Assembly: GCF_011326735.1 (NCBI RefSeq)
Contig: NZ_JAANCN010000001.1
Span: 310,001 to 374,000 of the forward strand
From: Phycicoccus endophyticus
GTDB lineage: Bacteria; Actinomycetota; Actinomycetes; Actinomycetales; Dermatophilaceae
Direction of reading: 5' to 3'
DNA: 64,000 nucleotides
Below are positions 29,757 to 41,206 of this stretch, one piece after another. The notes under the pieces were generated by a model. It made no database searches. It had not been told where the DNA came from and worked only from the letters and a program-made list of their open reading frames with translations. The number at the start of each line of letters is the position of its first letter. The first letter of the stretch is position 1. Position numbers and translations under genes: made by a program.

Positions 29757-30709
29757 GCGGCCCGGCCGTCACGGCACTCGGGGGCGGGCACGGGCTCAGC
29801 GCCACCCTGACCGCCCTGCGCTTCGTCACCGACGAGATCACTGCGGTCGTCACGGTGGCCGACGACGGCGGCTCCAGCGGCCGGCTGCGCGAGGAGCTCG
29901 GCGTCCTGCCCCCCGGCGACCTGCGGATGGCGCTCGCGGCCTTGTGCAACGACACCGAGTGGGGGCACACCTGGCGCGACGTGCTCCAGCACCGGTTCGC
30001 CGGCGACGGCCCGCTCGGTGGGCACGCCTTGGGCAACCTGCTCATCGTCGCCCTCTGGCAGCTGCACGAGGACCCCGTGGCGGGGCTCGACCTCGTCGGC
30101 CGCCTGCTCCAGGCCCGCGGTCGGGTCCTGCCGATGGCCGCGGTGCCGCTCGACATCGAGGCCGTCGTCAGCGGCCTCGACCCCGCGGACCCCACGGCCC
30201 GGCAGACGGTGCGTGGCCAGGCCCGGGTCGCGGTGAGCGCCGGGACGGTCGAGAGCATCCGGCTCCTGCCGACCGACCCGCCGGCCTACCCCGAGTCGGT
30301 CGCCGCGATCCGGGGCGCGGACTGGGTGGTCCTCGGCCCGGGCTCGTGGTTCACCTCGGTGATGACGCACCTGCTCGTGCCCGACCTCGCCGAGGCGCTC
30401 GAGGTGACCCGCGCGCGCCGGCTGCTCGTGCTCAACCTCGACCCCGGCTCGGGGGAGACCGCAGGCTTCAGCGCGGCACAGCACCTGGAGTCCTTCGCGG
30501 CGCTCGCGCCCGGCCTGCGGCTCGACGCCGTGCTCGCCGACCCCGACGTCGTCGAGGACGAGAGCGCGCTCGCCGAGCACGCCGGGCGGCTCGGGGCGGC
30601 CCTGCACGTCGTCCCGGTCGGGCGGCACGGCGGCGGCGGTCAGCACGACCCCCTGCGGTACGCCGCAGCGCTGAGAGACATCCTGTACAGCCCGCGACCG
30701 GCACACTGA
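29753..30709 (+). CDS. yvcK: Gluconeogenesis factor YvcK (UDP-sugar-binding)
   Basis: This 318-aa protein of the YvcK/CofD-like fold has the nucleotide-sugar-binding loop GGGHG (10-14) and ADDGGSSGRLREELG (36-50). YvcK binds UDP-GlcNAc and is needed for growth on gluconeogenic carbon and for peptidoglycan control; in mycobacteria (CuvA) it localises growth. GTG 29,753 overlaps the rapZ stop. The rapZ-yvcK-whiA trio is a conserved Gram-positive unit. Confidence 0.93.
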   Translation: MSGPAVTALGGGHGLSATLTALRFVTDEITAVVTVADDGGSSGRLREELGVLPPGDLRMALAALCNDTEWGHTWRDVLQHRFAGDGPLGGHALGNLLIVALWQLHEDPVAGLDLVGRLLQARGRVLPMAAVPLDIEAVVSGLDPADPTARQTVRGQARVAVSAGTVESIRLLPTDPPAYPESVAAIRGADWVVLGPGSWFTSVMTHLLVPDLAEALEVTRARRLLVLNLDPGSGETAGFSAAQHLESFAALAPGLRLDAVLADPDVVEDESALAEHAGRLGAALHVVPVGRHGGGGQHDPLRYAAALRDILYSPRPAH

Positions 30710-30730
30710 CGCGTGGCAGGATGTCCCGCT

Positions 30731-31711
30731 ATGGCGATGACGGCGAAGGTGAAGGACGAGCTGAGCAGGCACGTCGTGACCAAGCCCTGTTGCCGCAAGG
30801 CCGAGGTGGCCGCGATGCTCCGGTTCGCCGGGGGGCTGCACATCATCGGGGGACGCATCGTCGTCGAGGCCGAGCTCGACACCGCCAGCGCCGCGCGGCG
30901 GCTGCGCCGCGAGCTCGCCGAGGTGTACGGGCACACCCCCGAGGTCCTCGTGCTCGCGGCCGGCGGGCTGCGCAAGGGCAGCCGCTACGTCGTGCGGGTG
31001 GTCCACGACGGGGAGGCCCTGGCCCGCCAGACCGGGCTGATCGACACCCGCGGTCGGCCGGTCCGCGGGCTGCCCGCCAAGGTCGTCAGCGGCTCCGTGT
31101 GCGACGCCGAGGCGGCCTGGCGGGGCGCGTTCCTCGCCCACGGATCGCTCACCGAGCCCGGCCGCTCCTCGGCGCTGGAGGTGACCTGCCCCGGCCCGGA
31201 GGCCGCCCTCGCCCTCGTCGGGGCCGCGCGCCGGCTGGGGCTGGCCTCCAAGGCGCGCGAGGTCCGCGGGGTCGACCGCGTCGTCATCCGCGACGGCGAC
31301 GCCATCGGGGCGATGCTCACCCGCCTGGGCGCCCACGACGCGGTCCTGTCCTGGGAGGAGCGGCGGATCCGGCGCGAGGTGCGGGCCACCGCCAACCGGC
31401 TCGCCAACTTCGACGACGCCAACCTGCGGCGATCGGCCCGGGCGGCGGTGGCCGCCGGAGCGCGCGTCGAGCGGGCGCTGGAGATCCTCGGCGAGGAGAT
31501 CCCCGACCACCTGCGCGACGCCGGGCAGCTGCGCCTGGAGCACAAGCAGGCCTCGCTCGAGGAGCTCGGCCAGCTCGCCGACCCGCCGATGACCAAGGAC
31601 GCCGTCGCCGGCCGGATCCGGCGCCTGCTCGCCATGGCCGACAAGAAGGCCCAGGAGGAGGGCGTGCCCGACACCGAGGCCGTGCTCACCCCGGAGATGC
31701 TCGAGGGCTGA
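30731..31711 (+). CDS. whiA: DNA-binding protein WhiA
   Basis: WhiA (326 aa) is the sporulation/cell-division regulator conserved in Gram-positives. It has an N-terminal LAGLIDADG-like scaffold ([18 protein letters not shown]) and a C-terminal helix-turn-helix ([20 protein letters not shown]). ATG 30,731 gives the [12 protein letters not shown] start seen in homologues. In Streptomyces it acts with WhiB to start septation; in other genera it affects division and metabolism. A CAGGAT (30,717-30,722) upstream could be a weak -10, otherwise it is read through from yvcK, 21 bp upstream. Confidence 0.95.
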   Translation: MAMTAKVKDELSRHVVTKPCCRKAEVAAMLRFAGGLHIIGGRIVVEAELDTASAARRLRRELAEVYGHTPEVLVLAAGGLRKGSRYVVRVVHDGEALARQTGLIDTRGRPVRGLPAKVVSGSVCDAEAAWRGAFLAHGSLTEPGRSSALEVTCPGPEAALALVGAARRLGLASKAREVRGVDRVVIRDGDAIGAMLTRLGAHDAVLSWEERRIRREVRATANRLANFDDANLRRSARAAVAAGARVERALEILGEEIPDHLRDAGQLRLEHKQASLEELGQLADPPMTKDAVAGRIRRLLAMADKKAQEEGVPDTEAVLTPEMLEG

Positions 31712-31799
31712 GCGGGCCGACGGCGTCTCACGAGGAGAGCCGTTTCCCGGCTGTGCGGCCCACGGGCCGGACGGTGCGCAGGCCCTCCGGGCCGAGGTC

Positions 31800-32876
<1,077 letters not shown>

Positions 32877-32897
32877 GCGCGGGGGACCGAGCGACCC

Positions 32898-34103
32898 ATG
32901 GCTGACATCGCCTCCCTGGGCGACCTGCGCGGCAAGCGCGTCCTCGTCCGGTCAGACCTCAACGTGCCGCTGGACGGGACGACGATCACCGACGACGGGC
33001 GGGTCCGGGCCTCGGTCCCGACGATCTCCCGGCTGGCCGAGGCGGGGGCGCGCGTCATCGTGTGCGCCCACCTCGGCCGGCCCAAGGGCGCTCCCGAGGA
33101 GCGCTACTCCCTGCGCCCGGTCGTGGCGCGGCTCGCCGAGCTGCTCGGGCGCCCGGTCACCTTCGCCGAGGACACCGTCGGCGAGTCGGCCCGGGCGGCC
33201 GTCGAGGCGATGGCCGACGGCGACGTCGTCCTCCTGGAGAACCTCCGGTTCAACCCGGGGGAGACGGCCAAGGCCGACGAGGACCGGGCCGAGTTCGCCG
33301 ACGCCCTCGCGGGCCTCGCCGACGCCTACGTCTCCGACGGCTTCGGCGTCGTGCACCGCAAGCAGGCCTCCGTGTACGACGTCGCCACCCGGCTGCCCTC
33401 GGCCATGGGTGGGCTGGTGCACGACGAGGTCGAGGTCCTGCGGGCGCTCACCGAGCACCCCGAGCGGCCCTACGCCGTCGTCCTCGGTGGGGCGAAGGTC
33501 GCCGACAAGCTCGCCGTCATCGACAACCTCATGGGCACCGCGGACCGGCTGCTCATCGGCGGTGGGATGGTCTTCACCTTCCTCGCCGCGCAGGGCCACG
33601 AGATCGGCAAGAGCCTCTTCGACGCCGACAGCGTCCAGGCCTGCGCCGGCTACCTCGAGCGGGCCGAGCGCGAGGGCGTCGAGCTCGTCCTGCCCGTCGA
33701 CATCGTCGTCGGCACCGAGTTCTCCGCCGACACCCCGACCGAGACCGTCCCGGCGGACGCGATCCCCGCGGACGCCATGGGCCTGGACATCGGCCCGGAG
33801 TCGGCCCGGCTGTACGCCGCCAAGCTCGCCGACGCCCGCACCGTCTTCTGGAACGGGCCGATGGGTGCCTTCGAGATGGCGCCCTTCGCCGCCGGCACCG
33901 CGGCGGTGGCCCAGGCCCTCGTCGACGCCACGGCCTCCGGGGCGCTCACCGTCGTCGGCGGTGGCGACTCCGCCGCGGCTGTGCGCCAGCTCGGCTTCGC
34001 CGACGACCAGTTCGGTCACATCTCCACCGGGGGCGGAGCCTCCCTCGAGTACCTCGAGGGCAAGGAGCTGCCCGGCATCGCGATCCTCACGAAGGAGCAC
34101 TGA
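32898..34103 (+). CDS. pgk: Phosphoglycerate kinase
   Basis: This 401-aa two-lobed kinase makes ATP from 1,3-bisphosphoglycerate. N-terminal [14 protein letters not shown] binds substrate. The hinge [11 protein letters not shown] and the nucleotide-site GGAKVADKL and GGGDSAAAV motifs are present. Its stop codon is immediately followed by the tpiA ATG with no gap, so translation of the two is probably linked. Confidence 0.97.
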   Translation: MADIASLGDLRGKRVLVRSDLNVPLDGTTITDDGRVRASVPTISRLAEAGARVIVCAHLGRPKGAPEERYSLRPVVARLAELLGRPVTFAEDTVGESARAAVEAMADGDVVLLENLRFNPGETAKADEDRAEFADALAGLADAYVSDGFGVVHRKQASVYDVATRLPSAMGGLVHDEVEVLRALTEHPERPYAVVLGGAKVADKLAVIDNLMGTADRLLIGGGMVFTFLAAQGHEIGKSLFDADSVQACAGYLERAEREGVELVLPVDIVVGTEFSADTPTETVPADAIPADAMGLDIGPESARLYAAKLADARTVFWNGPMGAFEMAPFAAGTAAVAQALVDATASGALTVVGGGDSAAAVRQLGFADDQFGHISTGGGASLEYLEGKELPGIAILTKEH

Positions 34104-34901
<798 letters not shown>

Positions 34902-34938
34902 CCCGGCACCCTCGGACCGGGTCGTGAGGCCCGGCGCG

Positions 34939-34957
34939 GGACCGGTTATCCTGGTCC
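34939..34957. promoter_or_regulatory. secG promoter with overlapping dyad
   Basis: TATCCT (34,947-34,952) is the likely -10, 36 nt before the GTG start. It lies inside the interrupted palindrome GGACCGGTTATCCTGGTCC (34,939-34,957), where the GGACC and GGTCC ends are perfectly complementary. The dyad could be an operator; this is inference. Confidence 0.4.
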
Positions 34958-34988
34958 GGTTCTCCGACCCCACACGCGAAGGATCCCC

Positions 34989-35231
34989 GTGGACGCGGTT
35001 CGCATCGGCCTCCAGGTCCTCCTGGTCCTCGGTGGCCTGTTCCTCACCCTGCTCATCCTGCTCCACAAGGGCAAGGGGGGCGGTCTGTCGGACATGTTCG
35101 GTGGTGGGATGTCGAGCTCGCTCGGCGGTTCCTCGGTGGCCGAGCGCAACCTCGACCGGATCACGGTCGGCGTGGCCGCGGTGTGGTTCACCTGCGTCGT
35201 CGGTCTCGGCGTCCTCGAGCGGTTCGCCTGA
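34989..35231 (+). CDS. secG: Preprotein translocase subunit SecG
   Basis: This 80-aa membrane protein has two hydrophobic helices (residues 4-25 and 57-76). The conserved LLHKGKGGGLSDMFGG loop of SecG lies between them. It assists the SecYEG channel. The GTG at 34,989 has AAGGA upstream. It is followed at 13 bp by rbpA. The tpiA-secG order is conserved in many actinobacteria. Confidence 0.93.
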   Translation: MDAVRIGLQVLLVLGGLFLTLLILLHKGKGGGLSDMFGGGMSSSLGGSSVAERNLDRITVGVAAVWFTCVVGLGVLERFA

Positions 35232-35244
35232 GAGGGGCTGACTG

Positions 35245-35595
35245 ATGGCTGGTGGCAACGCGATCCGTGGCTCGCGCGTCGGCGCGGGTCCGATGGGGGA
35301 GGCCGAACGTGGCGAGGCGGCCCCACGTCGCTTCGTGTCGTTCTGGTGCTCCAACGGGCACGAGACCCGGCCGAGCTTCGCCGAGGAGCCCGGGCTGGCG
35401 GTTCCCGAGCAGTGGGACTGCCCCCGCTGTGGCTTCCCCGCGGGGCAGGACCGCGACAACCCCCCGGCGCCGCCGAAGGTGGAGCCCTACAAGACCCATC
35501 TCGCGTACGTCAAGGAGCGCCGCTCCGACGAGGACGGCGCCGCCATCCTCGAGGAGGCCCTCGAGAGCCTGCGGGGGCGCGGCCTCATCCAGTGA
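35245..35595 (+). CDS. rbpA: RNA polymerase-binding protein RbpA
   Basis: RbpA (116 aa) is an actinobacteria-specific factor that stabilises the open complex with the housekeeping sigma factor. The core domain holds WCSNGHETRPSF and CPRCGFPAG (Cys pairs that can bind zinc in some homologues). The C-terminal sigma-interaction helix is YVKERRSDEDGAAILEEALE. The N-terminal tail contains RGSRVGAGPMGE as in the family. A purine-rich ribosome-binding site (GAGAGGGG) precedes ATG 35,245. Confidence 0.94.
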   Translation: MAGGNAIRGSRVGAGPMGEAERGEAAPRRFVSFWCSNGHETRPSFAEEPGLAVPEQWDCPRCGFPAGQDRDNPPAPPKVEPYKTHLAYVKERRSDEDGAAILEEALESLRGRGLIQ

Positions 35596-35604
35596 GCCGG
35601 TGAC

Positions 35605-35619
35605 GCCGCCGGGGGCGGT
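35605..35619. terminator. Short hairpin between convergent rbpA and the PPP operon
   Basis: CCGCC (35,606-35,610) pairs with GGCGG (35,614-35,618) around GGG in the 23-bp convergent gap. A G-U pair can extend it. It could serve both strands, but it is short. Confidence 0.3.
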
Positions 35620-36092
35620 CAGCGCCGTGCGGCCCGCGCCAGGTGTCCGACGACTCCCTCGACCCACCCGGCCTCGCGCTGCATCCAGCGCACCGCGACG
35701 AGGGTGCGCACGACGACGGGCACGCCGCGCCGTGGGGGTTCGACCGCCAGGTCGGTGCCGAACGGGTCGGTGCTGACGACCCAACGGTAGCCCTGGTCGA
35801 CGAGGTGGTCCCCGATGGCGGTGCCGAAGACCGTGACCACCTCGGCCGCCACGCCGTCGTCGTCCCGGGCCAGCGCGCGGGCCCACGCCGTGGCGAGCGA
35901 GACGATGTCCCCGGGGTCGATGCCGTAGGCCGGGTAGCGCAGCCGGTAGGCCTCGAGGCGGGCCTCCTCCTCGGCGTCGAGCGGGCGGGTGAGGACCTCC
36001 GTCAGGGGGCGCACCTCGGGCGCGGGGTCGGCGTCGTCGTCGGCCGCCACCGGGTCGCGGTCGCGGGTGCGCCAGCGGTCCAACAGTCCCAT
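35619..36092 (-). CDS. Hypothetical protein, DUF3806-like
   Basis: This 157-aa soluble protein begins MGLLDRWRTRDRD and has an acidic segment, then an alpha/beta domain. The second half (VFGTAIGDHLVDQGYRWVVSTD..., GTDLAV) resembles DUF3806 proteins. No catalytic motif or membrane segment is seen. It starts 6 bp after the pgl stop and is the last gene of the pentose-phosphate operon, so its product may act with or under the same control as that pathway. Function is unknown. Confidence 0.6.
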   Translation of the reverse strand: MGLLDRWRTRDRDPVAADDDADPAPEVRPLTEVLTRPLDAEEEARLEAYRLRYPAYGIDPGDIVSLATAWARALARDDDGVAAEVVTVFGTAIGDHLVDQGYRWVVSTDPFGTDLAVEPPRRGVPVVVRTLVAVRWMQREAGWVEGVVGHLARAARR

Positions 36093-36098
36093 GGCGCC

Positions 36099-36827
36099 TC
36101 AGCCCAGGTCCGCTGCGGCGTCCGCGTCGAGCAGCCACAGCGTGCGCTGCTCGCCGTGGACGTTCGCGGCCGGGGTCTCGGCGAAGGAGGACCCCTGCAC
36201 ACCGCGGCGCACGGCGTCGGCCTTGTCACCGCCGGCGACGAGGAACCACACCTCCCGGGAGCGCTCGAGCCGCTCGCGGGTCAGCGAGACCCGGTCCGGA
36301 GGTGGCTTGGGGGAGTCGTGCACCGCGACCGTCGGCCGGCCGGCCGTCGGCGCGGCGGGGTGGTGGGGGAAGAGGGAGGCGACGTGACCGTCCGGGCCGA
36401 CACCGAGGACCATGACGTCGAAGAGGTCGACCGCGTGCTCCTCCAGCGCGGCTGCGTACGCCTCGGCCGCGTCCTCGGCGCTCGCGGTGAGGTCGGGCCC
36501 CGGGACCCGGTGGACGTTCCCCGGCGGCAGCCCGAGGCTCGCGAGCCCGGCCTCGTCGTTCTGGGTGTCGTTGCGGTCGGGGTCGCCCGCCGGGAGGTAG
36601 CGCTCGTCCCCCCACCAGACGTGCACCCGTCCCCAGTCGACGGCGTCGCGGGCCGGCTCCGCGGCGAGCGAGCGGACGATCTGCGAACCCATCGACCCGC
36701 CGGTCATCGACACGTGCGCGCGGTCGCGTTCCGCGAGGGCGTCGAGCAGCGCCACGACGAGGCGGGCCGCGGAGGCGTCGGCGAGGGCCTGTCGGCCGGG
36801 GTGGACCAGGACGGGGGCGGCGCTCAC
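36099..36827 (-). CDS. pgl: 6-phosphogluconolactonase
   Basis: This 242-aa enzyme hydrolyses 6-phosphogluconolactone in the oxidative pentose-phosphate pathway. It is of the DevB/SOL type: SMTGGSMG, WWGDERYLPAGDPDRNDTQ and GVGPDGHVASLFPHHPA are diagnostic. GTG 36,827 overlaps the opcA stop by 4 nt (GTGA). Order zwf-opcA-pgl is standard in actinobacteria. Confidence 0.94.
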   Translation of the reverse strand: MSAAPVLVHPGRQALADASAARLVVALLDALAERDRAHVSMTGGSMGSQIVRSLAAEPARDAVDWGRVHVWWGDERYLPAGDPDRNDTQNDEAGLASLGLPPGNVHRVPGPDLTASAEDAAEAYAAALEEHAVDLFDVMVLGVGPDGHVASLFPHHPAAPTAGRPTVAVHDSPKPPPDRVSLTRERLERSREVWFLVAGGDKADAVRRGVQGSSFAETPAANVHGEQRTLWLLDADAAADLG

Positions 36828-37960
36828 GACCGGCGCTCCGTGATCTCGGCCAGCCGCTCGGCGGCCGCCTGCTGCACCTGCTCCCCGGAGGCGTCGTCGG
36901 CCGGCATCGGCATCTTCTCCACCATGGCACTCGTTCCCGCCGCACGCGCGGCCCGGCGCAGCCGCCGGCTGGTCTTGGCCGCCTCGGACGGTGAGGGGGC
37001 GTCGCCCGCCCGCACGGCCTCGCTCGCGGTGCGCCGCGAGGCGCGCACGGCCGCCAGGCCGGTGGTGAGCGCCTCCTCGTACACCTCGTCGGGGTCCAGG
37101 CGGCGCAGCTCGTCGGCCAGGCACTCCGCGTCCGAGCGGTGCTGCAGGGCGAGCGTGCGGTCCGGCTGGCCGGGCTGGCTCAGGGTGGAGGTGTTGCCGT
37201 CCTCGGGACGGACGAGGTCGACGGTACCGCTCGCCCGCTCCAGCCGCACCGAGATGATGCCGGTGCCCCGCCGGGAGCGGGCCAGTGAGACCGGGCAGCG
37301 CAGCCGGGCGGCGAGCCAGCCGGCGAGGAGCTCGCCGGAGGGGGACTCGGGCGCGGCGACGACCGTCGCCTCGGTGACCGGCTCGAAGGGGGGCTGGTCG
37401 AGCGCGGCCGCGAGCAGCGCGCGCCACAGGGTGACCCGGGACCACGCGAGGTCGGTGTCGCCGGGGCGGTAGGCCGCCGCGAGCCGCTTGAGCACGGCAC
37501 GGGGGCGCCCCTCGGTGTGTGCGGAGTCGGTCACCCGGCGCTGGGCCATCGCGCCGATCGGGTCCGCGGAGGGGTCCTTGGGCGCGTCACCGGGCCACCA
37601 CGCGACGATGGGGGAGTCCGCGAGGAGGAGGGGGGTGACGACGGCCCGACCGTGGGCCGCGAGCGGCCCGTAGAGCCGCAGGACGACGACCTCGGAGGCG
37701 CCGGCGTCACCGCCGACGCGGATCTGCCCGTCGAGCCGGGCGGCGCCGCGCCGGTTGCCGGTGACGACGACGATGATCCGGCACGGATGCTGTCGGCTGG
37801 CGTCGTTGGCCACCTCGACGGCGTCCTCGGCGTCGGTCTCCTCGGTGACGACGACGAGGGTGAGGACCCGCGAGAGGGCCATCGCCCCGGTGTCGGCGCG
37901 CAGCTGGACGAGCCGGCGGGAGACGGCTCCGGTCGAGGTGTTCGGCAGGTCGACGATCAC
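36824..37960 (-). CDS. opcA: Glucose-6-phosphate dehydrogenase assembly protein OpcA
   Basis: OpcA (378 aa) is required for active glucose-6-phosphate dehydrogenase in cyanobacteria and actinobacteria. The N-terminal half has the PCRIIVVV strand and YGPLAAHGRAVVTPLLLADSPIVAWWPG typical of the family. The last 90 residues are poorly conserved, helical and rich in Ala, Arg and Glu. It lies 79 bp after zwf, the only sizeable gap in the operon, where a hairpin is found. Confidence 0.93.
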   Translation of the reverse strand: MIVDLPNTSTGAVSRRLVQLRADTGAMALSRVLTLVVVTEETDAEDAVEVANDASRQHPCRIIVVVTGNRRGAARLDGQIRVGGDAGASEVVVLRLYGPLAAHGRAVVTPLLLADSPIVAWWPGDAPKDPSADPIGAMAQRRVTDSAHTEGRPRAVLKRLAAAYRPGDTDLAWSRVTLWRALLAAALDQPPFEPVTEATVVAAPESPSGELLAGWLAARLRCPVSLARSRRGTGIISVRLERASGTVDLVRPEDGNTSTLSQPGQPDRTLALQHRSDAECLADELRRLDPDEVYEEALTTGLAAVRASRRTASEAVRAGDAPSPSEAAKTSRRLRRAARAAGTSAMVEKMPMPADDASGEQVQQAAAERLAEITERRS

Positions 37961-38002
37961 CGGGGTCCCCCATCGGTATCGGAGCGGCGGGTCAGCGCGG
38001 GT

Positions 38003-38019
38003 CCCACGCTCCGCGTGGG
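38003..38019 (-). other. Hairpin in the zwf-opcA gap
   Basis: CCCACGC (38,003-38,009) pairs with GCGTGGG (38,013-38,019) around a 3-nt loop. It lies inside an otherwise overlapping operon and may lower opcA-pgl expression relative to zwf, by partial termination or mRNA processing. That role is inference. Confidence 0.35.
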
Positions 38020-38039
38020 CGAACCTGTCGGGATGGTGG

Positions 38040-39584
38040 TCACGGCAGCCTCCACTCGCGTCCGTCGCGGTGCATGAGGTCGTCGGCCGAGGCCGGCCCC
38101 CATCCGCCCGCGACGTACTGGTCCGGGGTGCGGCCCTTGCTCGCCCAGTACTTCTCGATGGGGTCGAGGATGCGCCAGGACTGCTCGACCTCCTCGTGCC
38201 GTGGGAAGAGCGGGGGCTCGCCGAGGAGCACGTCGAGGATGAGCCGCTCGTAGGCCTCGGGCGAGGACTCGGTGAAGGAGCGCCCGTAGCCGAAGTCCAT
38301 GCTGACGTCCCGGACCTCCATCTGGGCTCCGGGCACCTTGGCCCCGAAGCGCAGGGTCACGCCCTCGTCGGGCTGGACCCGGATGACGACGGCGTTCTGC
38401 CCGAGCTCCTCGGTCGCCGTGTCGGCGAAGGGCAGGTGCGGTGCGCGGGTGAAGACCACGGCGATCTCGGTGACCCGCTTGCCGAGGCGCTTGCCGGTGC
38501 GCAGGTAGAACGGCACCCCGGCCCAGCGGCGGCTGTCGACGTCGAGCCGCAGCGCCGCGTAGGTCTCGGTCCGGGAGTCGGCCGCGACACCGTCCTCCTC
38601 GAGGTAGCCGACGACCCGCTCCCCGCCCTGCCAGCCGGCCGAGTACTGGCCGCGGGCGGTCCCGGTGGCCAGGTCGTGGGGCAGCTGGACGGCCGAGAGC
38701 ACCTTCTCCTTCTCGAGCCGCACGTTGTGGGCGTCGAAGGAGACCGGCTCCTCCATCGCCGTGAGCGCCAGCAGCTGCAGGAGGTGGTTCTGGATGACGT
38801 CCCGGGCGGCGCCGATGCCGTCGTAGTAGCCGGCCCGGCCGCCGATGCCGATGTCCTCGGCCATGGTGATCTGGACGTGGTCGACGTAGCGGTTGTTCCA
38901 CACCGGCTCGAACATCGTGTTGGCGAACCGCAGGGCCAGGAGGTTCTGCACGGTCTCCTTGCCGAGGTAGTGGTCGATCCGGAAGACGCTGTCGGCGGGG
39001 AAGACGTTCTCGACGATGGCGTTGAGCTCGCGGGCGGACTCCAGGTCGTGCCCGAAGGGCTTCTCGATGACGACCCGCCGCCAGGCGCCGTGCGCGGGGG
39101 AGGAGAGGCCGCAGCGCTCGAGCTGCTGGCAGACCGTGGCGAACGAGCCGGGGGGGATGGACAGGTAGAAGGCGTGGTTGCCCCCGGTGCCGCGCTGCTC
39201 GTCGAGCTCGGCCACGGTCGCCGCGAGCAGGTCGAAGGCGGCGTCGTCGTCGAAGCTGCCCGGCACGAAGCGGATGCCCTCGGACAGGCTGCGCCAGACC
39301 TCCTCACGGAACGGGGTGCGCGCGTGCTCCTTGACCGCCTCGTAGACGATCTTCCCGAAGTCCTGGTCGGCCCAGTCGCGGCGGGCGAACCCGACGAGGG
39401 AGAACCCCGGCGGCAGCAGGCCCCGGTTGGCCAGGTCGTAGATCGCGGGCATGAGCTTGCGGCGGGCGAGGTCGCCGGTGACCCCGAACATGACCATCGA
39501 GCACGGTCCGGCGATCCGGGGGAGGCGCTTGTCGCGCGGGTCCCGCAGGGGGTTCGCGTCGGCGGTGATGCGGCGTGGGCTCAT
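38040..39584 (-). CDS. zwf: Glucose-6-phosphate 1-dehydrogenase
   Basis: This 514-aa NADP-dependent enzyme is the first step of the oxidative pentose-phosphate pathway. The NADP loop GVTGDLARRKLMPAIYDL is near residue 34 and the active-site signature RIDHYLGKETVQN near 200. ATG 39,584 overlaps the pgi stop by 4 nt (ATGA). It depends on OpcA, encoded next. Confidence 0.96.
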   Translation of the reverse strand: MSPRRITADANPLRDPRDKRLPRIAGPCSMVMFGVTGDLARRKLMPAIYDLANRGLLPPGFSLVGFARRDWADQDFGKIVYEAVKEHARTPFREEVWRSLSEGIRFVPGSFDDDAAFDLLAATVAELDEQRGTGGNHAFYLSIPPGSFATVCQQLERCGLSSPAHGAWRRVVIEKPFGHDLESARELNAIVENVFPADSVFRIDHYLGKETVQNLLALRFANTMFEPVWNNRYVDHVQITMAEDIGIGGRAGYYDGIGAARDVIQNHLLQLLALTAMEEPVSFDAHNVRLEKEKVLSAVQLPHDLATGTARGQYSAGWQGGERVVGYLEEDGVAADSRTETYAALRLDVDSRRWAGVPFYLRTGKRLGKRVTEIAVVFTRAPHLPFADTATEELGQNAVVIRVQPDEGVTLRFGAKVPGAQMEVRDVSMDFGYGRSFTESSPEAYERLILDVLLGEPPLFPRHEEVEQSWRILDPIEKYWASKGRTPDQYVAGGWGPASADDLMHRDGREWRLP

Positions 39585-41206
39585 GCCCCACCCTGCCCGA
39601 GGGCTGCCCGCACCCGGGCCAGGCCGGCGTCGTGCTCGCTCAGGTGCAGCCGCAGGACCGGCCGGCCGTGCTCGGCGAGCACCTGGGCGTCGCCGGCGGC
39701 CTGGGCGGCGATGAACTGCCCGAAGGTGAAGTCGCGCCCGGGCACCGCGAGGTCCTGCGCCGGCGTGGTCGTCACCTGGACGTAGACGCCGGTCGCCGGC
39801 CCGCCCTTGTGGTACTGGCCGGTGGAGTGCAGGAAGCGCGGTCCCCAGCCGAACGTGGCCGGCCGCCCGGTGCGCTCGAACAGGTCGCGGGCGACGTGCT
39901 CGAGGTCGGCGTCGGCCTCGCGGTCGAGGTAGGCCATCACCGCGACGTACCCGTGATCGGGGTCGAGACGGCCCAGCAGGGCGTCGACGGCGGCCTCGAG
40001 GGTCGAGGCGTCGCCGAGCCACTCGCCGCCGAGGGCACGCACCTGCACGGCACCGTCGGTGAACGCCGGGGGCTGGCCGGTGCCGATGCCCTGCTCGAGC
40101 AGGTCGCGGGCCGCCGCCTTGGCGCTCTCGACGTCGGGCTGGTCGAAGGGGTTGATGCCGAGGAGGGAGCCGGCCACCGCGGTGGCGGCCTCCCACAGGA
40201 GGAACTGGGCACCGAGCGGGCCGGCGACGGTGAGGACCGAGCCGCTGGCGCCCGCGGCGGCGTCCTGGTCCTCGTCGTCGGTCGGCACGAGGCGCACGAG
40301 CGTGCCGTCCGGGTAGAGCGTGCCCGGTGCCGGGCCGACCGCGACGACCGGGAGGATGCCGGTGCCGTCCTTGCCGCTGGACTCCGCGATGAGCTGCTCG
40401 GCCCAGGCGGGGAAGCCGGCGTTCTCGGTACCGGCGTCGACGAGGACGAGCTTGTCGCGCAGGGGCTCGGTGCCGGCCATCGCCGCACCGAGGCGCAGGG
40501 CGGGGTTGCCCTCGTCGTCGGCGGCGAGGACGTCGGCCACCGCCTCGGCGTCGTCGAGCAGCGCCTCGACGTCGGCACCTGCGAGGGCGCTCGGCACGAG
40601 ACCGAAGGCCGTCAGGGCCGAGTAGCGTCCGCCGACCCCGGGGTCGGCGGTGACCACCCGGTAGCCCGCCTCGCGCGACTGCGCCTCCAGCGGGCTGCCG
40701 GGGTCGGTGACGACGACCATCCGTGCCGTGGGGTCCAGCCCGGCGTCGCGGAAGGCCGCCTCGAAGGCGCGCCGCTGGCTGTCGGTCTCGACGGTGGAGC
40801 CGGACTTGCTCGAGACGACGACGACGGTCCGCTCGAGCTCGGTGAGCGCACCCCGGACGACGTCGGGGTCGCTGGAGTCGAGCACGACGATGGGCACCCC
40901 GGCGGTCGCGCAGATGACCTCGGGGGCCAACGACGACCCGCCCATCCCGCAGAGGACGACCCGGTCGTAGCCGACCTCCTCGAGCTCGGCGCGCAGGGCG
41001 GCCAGCTCACCGACGAGCGGACGCGAGGAGCGCGGGAGACCGGTCCAGGACAGCCGCTTGGCGGCCTCGTCCTGGGCCTGCTCTCCCCACAGGGTGTGGT
41101 CCTGGGCGAACAGCCGGCTGGCGAACCGCTGGGCGACCAGGTCGGGGACGTGCGCGGCGACCGCGTCGGCGGCCGCCCCGGTGGCCGAGACGTCCAGGGC
41201 GCTCAC
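39581..41206 (-). CDS. pgi: Glucose-6-phosphate isomerase (SIS-domain type)
   Basis: This 541-aa isomerase has tandem SIS folds. [11 protein letters not shown] and [11 protein letters not shown] bind the sugar phosphate, and [12 protein letters not shown] matches the PGI signature. It belongs to the short, divergent PGI branch that in some bacteria is fused to transaldolase. Here it is a separate gene that overlaps the tal stop by 4 nt (GTGA), so the pair is coupled but not fused. GTG 41,206 is the start. Confidence 0.92.
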   Translation of the reverse strand: MSALDVSATGAAADAVAAHVPDLVAQRFASRLFAQDHTLWGEQAQDEAAKRLSWTGLPRSSRPLVGELAALRAELEEVGYDRVVLCGMGGSSLAPEVICATAGVPIVVLDSSDPDVVRGALTELERTVVVVSSKSGSTVETDSQRRAFEAAFRDAGLDPTARMVVVTDPGSPLEAQSREAGYRVVTADPGVGGRYSALTAFGLVPSALAGADVEALLDDAEAVADVLAADDEGNPALRLGAAMAGTEPLRDKLVLVDAGTENAGFPAWAEQLIAESSGKDGTGILPVVAVGPAPGTLYPDGTLVRLVPTDDEDQDAAAGASGSVLTVAGPLGAQFLLWEAATAVAGSLLGINPFDQPDVESAKAAARDLLEQGIGTGQPPAFTDGAVQVRALGGEWLGDASTLEAAVDALLGRLDPDHGYVAVMAYLDREADADLEHVARDLFERTGRPATFGWGPRFLHSTGQYHKGGPATGVYVQVTTTPAQDLAVPGRDFTFGQFIAAQAAGDAQVLAEHGRPVLRLHLSEHDAGLARVRAALGQGGA

